Shown here: positions 14,429 through 25,096 of the stretch, in pieces
Layout of the letters: each line of letters begins with the position of its first letter
How positions within the stretch are numbered: position 1 is the stretch's first letter
NCBI GenBank assembly: GCA_000231825.2
Contig: JH720300.1
Span: forward strand, 1,241,928 to 1,305,927
Reading direction: 5' to 3'
DNA: 64,000 nt
Source of the DNA: Tetrahymena elliotti 4EA
Lineage: Eukaryota > Ciliophora > Oligohymenophorea > Hymenostomatida > Tetrahymenidae
Position numbers and translations under genes: made by a program
The notes under the pieces: model-generated
What the model saw: only the letters and a program-made list of their open reading frames with translations
Databases searched by the model: none
What the model was told of the DNA's origin: nothing

Positions 14429-14747
14429 AAAATAAATATTAAATTGTGTTACTTCAATTAACTGAAATTGTAAGAAACCTACATTTATAAATTTGTATGC
14501 GATTTAATATTCTTAACTAAAGTTTTCTGAAACATAAACATAATTATCTTAATTTATTTTAAATTTACTAAATAACACCCTTTTTTTATTTTTTCTTAAT
14601 TTTTTTCGTATTTATGAGTTTAAATAAATGATAATAATGTTAAATTGCTAGAATTTACATTCTATTTTTAAATTTTGATTAATAGACCATTTAAATATCT
14701 ATCAAATTTTAAAAGGAGCTAAAATTTTAGATTATTTGTTTAATTTA
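14429..14747. other. short intergenic spacer
   Basis: About 320 nt of A+T-rich sequence between two same-strand genes. It ends in a purine-rich stretch just before the next ATG. No feature recognised. Confidence 0.6.
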
Positions 14748-16322
14748 ATGAGAATGAGAAAAAAATAAGAAAAAATGATGTTAAAGATAAAAAGCAAAGA
14801 TAATAAAATTTTAGAATAATTAATTTGTTTTTTAAAATTACCATATCTAATAGCTTTAATATAATGTATATTTACTTTATACCAGAAAAATAATTTGTTC
14901 ATGGCTTTATCTATACTAATATGGTAGTTAATAGATTGTCTTATTGGCTTTACTATTTTTCTTAATTATCTTAAACAAAATTATGAATAAGTAAATTTTA
15001 AGAGAGCTGCTTTACTTTTAATGAATGAGAACTATCACTAAGATATAGATTCATAAATCAATAGTTTTATTAGGAATTTAGTATTAATTATGATTTTTCA
15101 CTATAATATCCTATTTAAAGATTAATATTTATCATTGATTATATCTGGATAGTTATGTTTGCTAATAAATACATATAGATTATAAATTCTTATGAAAAAT
15201 TCATAGGATACTTAATTAACGACCATTGTTAATCTAGTAAGAATGTTCATAACTTAAAATACTTTGCTCGGATAGGTTTTTTAATTATAATTTTGGTAAT
15301 TTTTGTAATATTCAATAATAATATTGGCTATTTTAGCGTTGGTATTTTTATTTTTAAAGGTCAGTTCTTGTCAGTAAATTGATAAAAATAAAAAAAATGT
15401 GTTCTAATTAATTTTATCAAATAATATTTCCTCCTCAATAGCAGTTATAGTTTACCTTCACTTAGGTTTCATGTATAATTTTAGGAAATATTCTGGAAAC
15501 AGGGTAATGGAATATATTTAGCAACAATAAAATTTATGTGTGATAGCTTAAATATTCTTTGTGTTTACACTAAAGTTCTTTATAAGTATAAATAGCCAAG
15601 ATCAGTACTCCATATTAAATATTTATGATAAGATGATAAATACTTATATTTTAATATTAATACCTTTGTCTATTGAAGTATTTAAATGGCTATTCAAATA
15701 TCTTCTAGAATTACCAACTTAAACTTCTATTACTATAAAAAAAGAAAACTAAGATTAAATTAGGTAGTTGTTTGAGAAAAATAAATAATATTAAAATAAT
15801 TCTTATTTGATTAAATTTGAAAGTATTGATATAAAATTAATATTAGAGACTGTTAATAGAGTTGTTATAACGGAAACACCTACTTCAATATATTTTATAA
15901 GGAAAAAAATAAGATACCCATATAGATCAACAGATAGAAACCCAAAATACAACGAAACGGAAGATCTAATAATAGAAATTTATAGAAACAAATTTATTAA
16001 CTTAATGATCAACCAAATAATTTAGTATTATCCTAAGTTACTTAAAGATATTTTAAATAATTTTAAATAAAACATGTTTAGCTAATATACCATTTAAATA
16101 AAATAAATTCTTAGTTTATCAATTTTAGATGATCATGATTTTACAGATTTTAATTGGATATGTAATTTTACTTTTGAAAACGAGCAAAACTAAAACTAAT
16201 TTATCTCTAAATATGCCACATTTTTTACTTAAATATATTAAATAATTACCATGAAAAAGATGGTCTAATCATATTTTAATTTTTCTCCTCAATAAATATA
16301 CTATGATTTATTTGAAATATGA
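14748..16322 (+). CDS. hypothetical multi-pass membrane protein, 524 aa, single exon
   Basis: With TAR as Gln, one frame runs from ATG 14748 to TGA 16320-16322, 525 codons, without an intron. The N-terminus is basic (MRMRKKQEKMMLKIK). Hydrophobic stretches follow near residues 25-45, 50-70 (FMALSILIWQLIDCLIGFTIFL), 105-125, about 190-210 (IIILAILALVFLFL) and 300-320 (YILILIPLSIEVFKWLF), so four to six membrane passes are likely. The C-terminal 200 residues are hydrophilic and look cytosolic (NRVVITETPTSIYFIRKK). I do not recognise a family. A random TGA-only frame of this length is unlikely at this composition, and the mix of Cys, Trp and Pro looks protein-like. Expression is unproven. Confidence 0.65.
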
Positions 16323-16905
16323 ACTTTATTTTATGATTATATATTTATTTGCTTACTGTTTATTTCTTCTAAAAAACTCTCTCTTACCACCCTTTCTAAA
16401 TTTTTTATGACCCCTGAAAGACTTTAAAGCAAAATTGATTAAATTAAATTTTATTTTACTTTTCAAATTTAAAAAAAAAGATCCTTTTAAATGAAAATAT
16501 TCAATAAAATAAAATTGTTGAAATCTCACTTCAATTAATGTCTTATTTGATTCTAGCTATTCCATATTAATTATTAAAAAATAGAAAGTTTTTAGGATAT
16601 TTTAAAAATAAAATCTTTTATTCAATAGAAATTAAATTTACATTTTTGATTTTTTTATTAAAATTAAAAATAATTGAATATTAAAGACAAATAATTAAAT
16701 TAAGTTAGTAAAGTATAAATATAAAAATAGTTTTTATTAACTAGAAAGGCATACTTATGAAAATAAAATAATTATTAAATTATTTAAAAATTTTTTTGCA
16801 ATTAAATCAACATTTTTGTTATGTTTTACAAGAGAAAAAAGATAAATAATTAAATTAAGATGTTAAAAAAGTAATATAAAATATCCTTAAATAAAGATAT
16901 TTGTT
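16323..16905. other. convergent intergenic spacer
   Basis: About 580 nt between the 3' ends of a plus-strand and a minus-strand gene. Only A/T-rich sequence seen; no hairpin or coding segment. Confidence 0.6.
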
Positions 16906-18522
16906 TCATCTTCGTTCTAAGTTGAATTAAATCTAACCAGAGTAGTTAGGATTCTATCTTAATTACTAATCCATTATTTATGTATCAAAATTTTATTTAT
17001 TGTTTATTTACAGAATTTCTTTTGTTATTTTTAATTATGTTTGGCCTAAATAAGCGTCTGAGCAACAGGACACATAGCCATATGCTTTGGCTTCTATAGT
17101 ATCTCCCTCACTTACATATAAAGATATTTTATCATTCCAGGAGCAAGTGTCTTATATAATTGCTACAGGAGTTTTATGTATTTTAGAACCATTTTTGTAA
17201 ATAATTAAATAAGGATTCATTTTTTTTTAGTTTGATCCTTGTAGATTTATTGCTTTTATTTGAGATAATAAGAACACTTATGTATTACTATTATTAATTT
17301 TAAGAATTGCTGGTATTTAGTTTTATTGCTATTATTCATCTCCCTAATTAAGTATTTGAATCTCACTTAGATCATTGTTTAATATACTATAAATCTTTGG
17401 TATAACATCACTAGAACGACTTGTTCCTTTTGTTAAGAAGCCTTTTGGTTGAATAGCCCAACAGTTATTTTTGTATCTCTTAATACAAGCCATAAGACAT
17501 CCATTATATGAAGTGTGCTTAGATGATTTATTTGAAATATTAAATCTACAAAATTCTTTACTTGATTTTTTATCTACCAATCTGCAAAAAGCGCCAGATA
17601 CATCACTAAAATATCTTCCTGATGAAAAGACTGTAATAACAGACCAAATAGTTTCAACTTTTTATTCTACTTTCTTAAGGTTAATACTTATAACTTCGTC
17701 ATCACCTGATCCTACTCCTGTTAAATTATCTCCATGATGGTAAATAGATTTATTTTAGCTTACTTTGTTACCAAAATATATATTTTCTATCATATTACCC
17801 TCTATGTCAAAAGTTAAGATAGAAGAATCTATATCACAATTAGTATCCCATCCTAGACCAACAAATATTTCATTATCTGCTACGCTCTCGGGAATAATTA
17901 AAACATCATCTTTTTTGAGGTTGAAAGTTTTCCCACCTGACCAATTTTTTGCTTCTTAGAATACAGCCTCATCAAATCCACATTACAATAAAGCTTTTTT
18001 TACAGTACTTTCACATTCAACAAATGTTTTACCAACATTATCAGCTGCTTTAGTTCGATGTAAAACCCAATTACCATCATATTATTTTTCAATAATAAAT
18101 GGTAGATATGAAACTGCTTATGGATCATCGCAAATAGAAACACTTGATATTGGTTAATCATTTTCATAAACTTCTAAAACAGCAGAATTTAACTGACTTA
18201 AAGGAATACCATTATGAGAACTGACTAGCATTGCAAAATACCTAAGACCATATCTGCATTCAGCTAGATTTATTTTTACCATTTCGTTTTATCTTTCCTT
18301 ATCTCCACCTTTTTAATCTCCTGAAAGCTTAACATCAGCAACTTGAGAACTCTATTAATTATAGTAAACAACATCTTCTATTTAAGAGATATCATCAAGT
18401 ATCAAGCATTGTAAATCTAAATCTATAGCTTACTAAACTAGTGTATCCTCATTATTGCTCCATTTTAATCTTATTTCATAAGAACTGCTTTTTAAAGGTA
18501 TAATTTACTTATTTATTTCCAT
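16906..18522 (-). CDS. TerD-TerD-C2 protein, copy A (538 aa)
   Basis: A single exon from ATG 18522 to TGA 16906-16908, exactly 539 codons. Two TerD-type beta-sandwich domains come first. Domain 1 (about residues 15-175) is degenerate: the acidic loop is KGGDKERQNE instead of a GDDE cluster. Domain 2 (about 190-380) is canonical, with [14 protein letters not shown], then [17 protein letters not shown], then a C-terminal segment [19 protein letters not shown] matching the last strands of TerD. A Gln-rich linker leads to a C2-type domain (about 415-530; [18 protein letters not shown], then [21 protein letters not shown]). TerD proteins bind Ca2+ and belong to stress/tellurite-resistance clusters in bacteria; C2 domains dock on membranes, often with Ca2+. 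A cytosolic Ca2+-responsive membrane-associated role is inference. Tandem with the next gene. Confidence 0.88.
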
Positions 18523-18969
18523 TTCAATTAAATATTGAAAATCTTTTATTAAATTATATTATTATCTTTAATCACATAAAATATGTTGTTACTTTTAAAT
18601 ATTTGTTTAGAAGAAAATTAATCCATAAATATTTTTTAGAAATTGGTTTATTATATCCAATTTATTTTAAATTAACAGATAATACTAATAGAGCTCAGTT
18701 TAAGAGTGATAAATTTATCACTAAGCTTAATGAACAAATATCTATCGATAACTTTTTATTATTGTTGTCATCTAATTAATTATAAGTATATTTATAGATA
18801 CATTTTAGTTTTATATTAATTTTTAAAGAAGAATATCAGCTTGAATAAGAAAACTATTATTTAACTTACAAGAATTTACTTTTTCATTTAGGAAATTATA
18901 AAAAATGATTTATATGCAGTACCCTAGGGTACTGCCTATTTATAGGCTACATACATGTATCTAACAAGA

Positions 18970-19008
<39 letters not shown>

Positions 19009-19727
19009 TTTAATTATTGTTTTACTTTTTTTTCACCTGGTTTTTGGTGTTTATTTATTTTTTAAAAAAAATGATTCAAGTAAGATATCATGAAAAAAAT
19101 TATAATTTAAATTAAAATTGATTTGCTTAGTTTCTCTATTCATATTATTTAATTAGTTGGATATGAAAGATAGAATTTAAAATCAATTTAGCATATCTTT
19201 TAAATCATTACAAAATACATCAAAGATCAATATTGATAGCAAAAAATACAAATTTAGTTTCGAAAAATTAAACTTGAATGATTACAATCCTTTTTTTAAG
19301 TTGATTTAATAAAATTTAAAAATAAGTTCTAAATCATAAATTAAATTACATAAAAAACCTAAAACACATAAAATTATTAGGGATACATGTATTTTGAATT
19401 TGTCACTAAATAATATATTTCGAACTCCGAATTGATTGATAGATTAAATTCTAATAAACAAGTTAAAAAAGAAAATATCATATGATTATTTACTTGATTT
19501 GAAATTAAAATGGTTGAAAAAAATAATTGAGAAACCATAAAATTCTAATAAAATAGAATATATAATCATATATCTAAACTAAACAAATGAATGCGTAAAA
19601 GGAACTTAGTTAATTGTATTTAATATAATAGATAGCAGTAATATAATAAATTTTTAATTTATATAAATATCAGAATAAGAGGGAGATAATTAATTTTAAT
19701 TTTATATTCATCCATTCTTAATACCTT
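18523..19727. other. spacer between the two TerD-C2 genes
   Basis: About 1.2 kb. The half near 18523 should hold the promoter of copy A; the rest is the 3' flank of copy B. It contains the palindrome cluster and T-run listed separately at 18916-19007. No coding segment seen. Confidence 0.6.
18916..19007. repeat. palindrome cluster followed by a 34-base T run
   Basis: A perfect 20-bp palindrome GCAGTACCCTAGGGTACTGC lies at 18916-18935. It overlaps a hairpin GCCTA-TTTA-TAGGC at 18934-18947, and then comes the palindrome ATACATGTAT at 18951-18960. An uninterrupted run of 34 T follows at 18974-19007. The G+C content of the first palindrome is far above its surroundings. Hairpin plus T-run looks like a terminator, but in a ciliate that reading is unsafe. 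An element end, an excision-junction scar or a replication-slippage site are equally possible. Confidence 0.7.
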
Positions 19728-21380
19728 TCAAGAAGATTGAAGAATAGGAAGTAAACTAAATATAATTTAGCCTTAATAGGAAGGATGTAACTCATAATTA
19801 GAATCCATGATTTAAATTTCATACTGTTATTCAGTAACCTTGTTCAGTATGTCATTTGTTATTTGTATCTTTGATTAGCCTAAAAATGTATCAAAGCAAA
19901 ACATATTGTAGCTATAAGCTTTGAATTCTAGCAAATCTCCTTATTTTAAGTTTAATTATATTTTTTCTACCCAAAAAGGTGATGCTTAGTTTTCAACAAC
20001 AGATGTTTGCATGACTGTTTTTTTATTTAAATCTAATATAATATATGGTTTAAAATTTCTAATCCTTGATGAGTACAAATTCATTTTATAAACTGTAAAT
20101 ATTCTACTCAAGTTTTGCTATATATTTTAACTTTGTGATTATTATAATAAAGGTTATTGCTATATTTACTAAAATTCATTAGGTTAATATTATTCTTCCT
20201 CTTACATTATTATTATTGAGCTTAGATCATTTTCTAAAATTTTTTAAATTGAAGGCACCAAATCATTAGCATATCTTTTACCTTTACTCAAGAAACCTTT
20301 TGGTTGAATAGCCCAACAATTGTTTTTATATCTCTTAATGCAAGCCATGATACAACTATTACATGTAGCAAAGCTTGAGCACTTATCAGAAAGGTCATAT
20401 CTACAAAATTCTTTTCCTGTTTTTTTGTCTACTAACCTACTAAAAGTACCAGAGACCTCACTAAAGGTTTTTCCTGTAGAGTATATAGTAATAACAGACC
20501 AAATAGTTTCAACTCTTTCATCTACTTAGTTTAGATTAATTGTAATTACTTCATCATCACCATCTCCTACTCCAGTTAAGTTATCTCCTTCATGTTTAAT
20601 AGATTTATTTTCACTCTAGAGATTACCAAAGTATATATTTTCTACTAGTTTTCCAAATTTATCAAATGTCAATATAGAAGAATCTATATCACACTAAGTA
20701 TCCCATCCAAGTCCAACAAATATTTCATTGTTTGCTATGGTGTTAGGAATAACTAAGATATCATCTTTTTTTAGGTCAAAAACCTTATTTCCTAACCAAT
20801 TATTTGCTTCTTGAAAGAGTCCCTCATCAAATCCACACTAAATTAAGCCTTATTTAACAATAGCTTCACATTCAGTAAATGTTTTACCAATTTTATCAAC
20901 AGATTTAGTTTGATGGAGAATCCAAGTACCATCATATTACTTAGTAAAAATGAATGGTAGATAGGAAATAACATGCTCTTAACCACATAGTGATACACTG
21001 AAGATAGATTTATCATTTTCAATAACATCTATATTTGCAGATTTCAATTTATTCAGAGTTATGCCATCATGAGAACAAACTAAGATTGCTAAGTATTTAA
21101 TACCATATTTACAGCTAGCAAAATTTATTTTTAAAACCTCATTTTGCTTTTCTTCAGAACCACCTCTCTGATCTTCTGAGAGGGAAATACCTGCTTTTGT
21201 AGAACTTGTTTGATTATAGTAAACTACATCTTCAATCTGAGAAAGATCGTCCATAATCAAGCATTATAGATCTAAGTCGATTTCTAACTCCTCTGAAGAA
21301 TCATGACTGCTCCATTGTAATCTAACTTCGCAAAAGTTGCTTTTTAAGGTTTTTGTTTTTATCTTACTTTCTAATTCCAT
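19728..21380 (-). CDS. TerD-TerD-C2 protein, copy B (550 aa)
   Basis: A single exon from ATG 21380 to TGA 19728-19730, exactly 551 codons. TerD-1 spans about 18-180 and lacks the acidic loop (SEDQRGGSEEKQNE). TerD-2 spans about 196-385 and has GLGWD at 223-227, CDIDSSI, and [13 protein letters not shown] near 265-277. Cysteines sit at 340, 343, 347 and 355, the last three shared with copy A. A Gln-rich linker (about 390-425) leads to a C2-like domain at about 428-545 (KPYIILDLNKKTVMQT, SPFWVEKIQLNLKQGDLLEFKA, CFDTFLGQSKI). Copy A has the same order throughout and its TerD-2 C-terminal segment is identical over 19 residues, while the linkers diverge. No signal peptide, so probably cytosolic. 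Ca2+ binding is inferred from the family, not shown. Confidence 0.9.
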
Positions 21381-23035
21381 TTATTATTCTGTTTTATGAG
21401 AAGCTTTTTTATTAATTCTTTAGATTTTTGTAATTTTTTTAAGATACTATTTATTTTGAAGAATTTAATCAACAGTACCCTTTTTAAATATCAGTAAAAA
21501 AGATTCACTTTTCTAAACATTATTATCAAAAAAAGGTGGTCACTATTCAATGTATTAACAAAATAAGTGAAATTTTTGATATTATTCTCTTTTTTAAACC
21601 TCATTTTAGGAAGAAAAAAAAATATCATAAATATTTAATAAAAAAATTTTCTGTAAGATCAAATAAATATTCATTAGTATTTTTTCTTTTTATGAGAAGG
21701 TAAATTTTTTGCCCTCTGATTTAAAAACTTCAAAGAAAGAATTGTCTAATGATTTTCAATTTATTGTTTAAGATGATAATAAAAAACGTTTAATTTTGCT
21801 GTTATTTAAGGATATAGAAAGAAAAAAATAAATCTAATAACAATATTAATATGATAGATTCATTTTGTCACAGACATTAAAATAGACAAGCAACCTATAA
21901 TTAGTACAATTATATACTTTTAAATTAAAGAAATAGAAAATGTTCTGGTCTCATTTAAATTGTATGATTTTGGCTATATAGATAATAATTAACGCCCACC
22001 TTCTAAATATCTTAAAAAATAAATCAAATTATTAATTTTTGTAATAGTCCTAATTAAAGAAATCAAATTTCCCCTTATCTAATGTTTTTAGTTATAATAA
22101 AATAATCTAAATTCTAGAGAATCCAATTGTTAGATAGTTAGGTCAACATAATAACCAAGAAAAATTAATTGCTTCTAGTTTCTAAATATATTTTGAATGA
22201 TTTAAATGCACAACTAATAGCGTTATCTACTAAATAAATCCTCTTTTTATTTATTATTGTTGTTTAATAATTCTTTGAAAAGTCTACTTACTCAGATTTC
22301 TAAAATATTTTAATAAAAAAAATTTATATTTAAATATTAGAGTTTTTCATAAAATTTATTTACTTAAAAGTTGCTTGTACTTTTGAAAAAATATCTATTT
22401 CATAAAAGAGAGTCTATTCTAAAAAACTAACTAATTAAGTTGATAAGCAAAATATTTAATTGTTCGTCTAATATGATTAAATTAATTACTTATTTTCATT
22501 TTAAAGAACAATCATATTTCTAAATAAAATGAAATTAATAAATATTTTCTCAAAAAAAAAAGGCAACCAAATAAAATTAAAGTATGAGAGCATACTTTTT
22601 TTGTTTGTTATTGATTTTTATATTCCTACTTAATTTAACAAATTAATAATAAAAATTATATGATTATATTCATTTTTATTTTTTTTTAAAGAAATCATTT
22701 GTTTCTTTTAATTTTTAATAAAATTATTTTTTTAAATATTTTATCATAATTATAAAGTCTTTAAATAAAATTAAAGTATGAGATCATACTTTCTATCTAA
22801 TTTTTATATTACTATTTAATTAATTAAAAGTTTAAAAATAAAATTGTTTCTTTTTTCATATTCATAATCAAAAAATTTTTTTGAGAAAAAATGTTTTTTA
22901 CCATTTTTAAGAGTTTATTTTTAATTGTTTGATTTTTTTTAATTGAAAAATATTATCATTATTATTAAAAAATACAATACATATGAATATCCAGAAAATT
23001 ACTCATACTTTTAAAGTAATAATATTGTTTAGTTT
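21381..23035. other. intergenic spacer with a duplicated hairpin
   Basis: About 1.65 kb upstream of TerD-C2 copy B and downstream of the aldo/keto reductase gene. Very A+T-rich. The only structure seen is the pair of similar hairpin units at 22570-22800, listed separately. Confidence 0.6.
22570..22800. repeat. two direct copies of a hairpin unit
   Basis: The motif AAATAAAATTAAAGTATGAG, followed by a CATACTTT arm, occurs twice, about 194 bp apart. In each, AAAGTATG pairs with CATACTTT across a 4-nt loop (22579-22598, loop AGAG; 22773-22792, loop AGAT). The flanks are also loosely alike (TTTTTATATT then a CTA-rich stretch), so this looks like an imperfect direct repeat rather than two unrelated hairpins. 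Confidence 0.6.
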
Positions 23036-23926
23036 TCAGTCAAAAATAGGAACATTTCCGAAGAATTCAAGGTCAGCAGGTTCAACAACTCTGGTGTGAG
23101 TGTCTAATTATTTAAGAGCTTTAATATCCTCTTCAGAGAGCTTAATGTCTTAGGATTCAAAGTTTTCTTTTAATCTGCTAGCTTTCTCAGTCTTTGGGAT
23201 AACAGAAATCCCTTGAGACAATAAGAAAGAAAGCAAAATTTAAGATACAGTGGCATTGTGTTTATGAGCCAACTATGTCAAAGTTGTATTTTATACGATT
23301 TCATTAAATCTAGCAAGAGGAGAATAAGCAGTGACATGGACATTAATTCTTTAGCAGAATTCTACTAATCTTTTTTGTTGTAAGAAAACATGAAGTTCAA
23401 CTTAGTTAGCAACAGGCTTAACCTTAGCATAACTCCATAAATCAACCAAGCTTTAGACATTAAAGTTAGAAACACCAATTGATTTTGTTAAACCCTTTTG
23501 TTAAACTTACTCTAATTCAGCCCAAACAACATGGACAGGCTTGTGATTAATTTCAAAGTTTTTAGAGGGACCAGCGAAAGTCCAATGTAAAAGGAATAAG
23601 TCAAGTTATTAAATTTATAATTCTTCTAATGTCTACTTAATCTTTTATTCAACATCAAATGTCTTATAAGGGAAGATCTTGCTAACTATGTATAAATCTT
23701 CTCTCTTATATTTACCTTCGCTAAAAATAGTCTTAAGAGCATCTCCAATCATCTTTTGATTTTCGTAAGCAATAGCGGTGTCAATGTGACGATAACCTAA
23801 ATCTAAAGCAGATCTGATCAAGTTAGTCATTTCCTATTGGTTAGTAGATTACCAAGTTCCCAAACCGAAGATAGGGAATTTAGTTCCATCATTTAAGAGA
23901 ACAGTTTTTGCAAGTTTTAAAGCCAT
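23036..23926 (-). CDS. aldo/keto reductase family protein (296 aa)
   Basis: A single exon from ATG 23926 to TGA 23036-23038. It carries the AKR signatures in order: GLGTW at 21-25, GYRHIDTAIAYENQKMIGDA at 44-63 with the expected catalytic Asp49 and Tyr54, Lys83 in VSKIFP, and His114 in LLHW, giving the full Asp-Tyr-Lys-His tetrad. GVSNFN follows mid-protein, then NQVELHVF and the NADPH-binding segment IPKTEKASRLKENF near the C-terminus. Length is normal for the family. These cytosolic enzymes reduce aldehydes and ketones with NAD(P)H; the substrate cannot be told from sequence. Few A/T-only codons and a conserved sequence suggest a well-expressed housekeeping gene. Confidence 0.95.
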
Positions 23927-25096
23927 TTTTATTATGAATAAAATATCTATCTAAAAGTTGTTTTAATTTAATTTAATCAAATTATTTATTCAAATAAAAA
24001 ACAAATCTTTTTAAAGAGATAATGAGAAAAGATAGAACAATTCCAGATTCTCAATTTACTTTCTAAAAATTTATTTATATTTTTAATAAAAGCAATATGA
24101 TGCAGATTAAATCAAATTAAATTTGATTAAGAATAACTTAGAATGTAATTTTTCTTTAAATCTTCTATTAAGTTTCCATAAATTTTCTTTTCAAAATAAA
24201 AAGTAACAACAAAAAGTATTTGGTAAATAAATTTGTCTTATTTTGTAATAGCTTATTATTTCAAATAAATTATTCTTAAATTAAATCATTTATCTAAACA
24301 GATAAATTTATTTACAAATAATTATTCAGATTTTACATTTGGTAAAAAATAAAAAGGAAGCTTTTAATTTCTAGCAAAATATTTACATAGTACAAAGAAG
24401 TAAATATTCACTTCTTTTTAAAACTCCACAACCATATATTTATTTTATTTTTTCATAACATTTTTATTAATTTGATCTATTATTTTAAAGATAAATTCAA
24501 ATTATTAATTTGTTGAAATTATTTTCTTCATAGATTTTAACTTTATTTTCTTATTAATTTAAATTTCATTTTATAGAAATAAAAAAGAAGTTTTTGATTT
24601 GTTCTACAATAGAACTATAAAAAAAGAATCCAAAATTCACTTCATTTTACAAATAAATTCATCTCCTCAAAAAGATTTATTAGAAAACTAAATTATCTAA
24701 AGCTAAGCTTTTTTTACTGTAACGTTTATTGAATTAAATTATATCTTTACTATTTAATTCCAAGATAAAATATTATCTAACTATTTAACATAGATTGATT
24801 AATTAAGCAATTAAATTACTATGAAATTATAAAAATGAAATTGAAATAAATAATATCCAAAACCTTAGATTTAGTTGATTAAGTTATCTTTCTGTTTTAA
24901 TTCATAAAAAATGTGATATTTTCGAAAAAACAATTTTCATTTATTATTTCTAATCAACAATTTAAAATTTCAATAATTTGATTTTACTAAAATTTAATTA
25001 AAACAAAATAAAAAATATTTTTAAAAATGTATTTAGATGAACATAATTATTTTTTATTAAAAAATCATTAGCTATTTAAGTTTTGAATAGAAAACA
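23927..25096. other. intergenic spacer
   Basis: About 1.17 kb upstream of the reductase gene and downstream of the broken Cys-rich gene. Only A/T-rich sequence with short inverted stretches; nothing supportable. Confidence 0.6.

Noticed and set aside
17471..17959. Plus-strand ORFs opposite TerD-C2 copy A
   Set aside because: They are antisense shadows of a strongly conserved minus-strand coding region; the same holds for 20320-20529.
18974..19007. Rho-independent-type terminator reading of palindrome plus T run
   Set aside because: This is a nuclear eukaryotic genome by its code and introns, so the bacterial interpretation does not apply.
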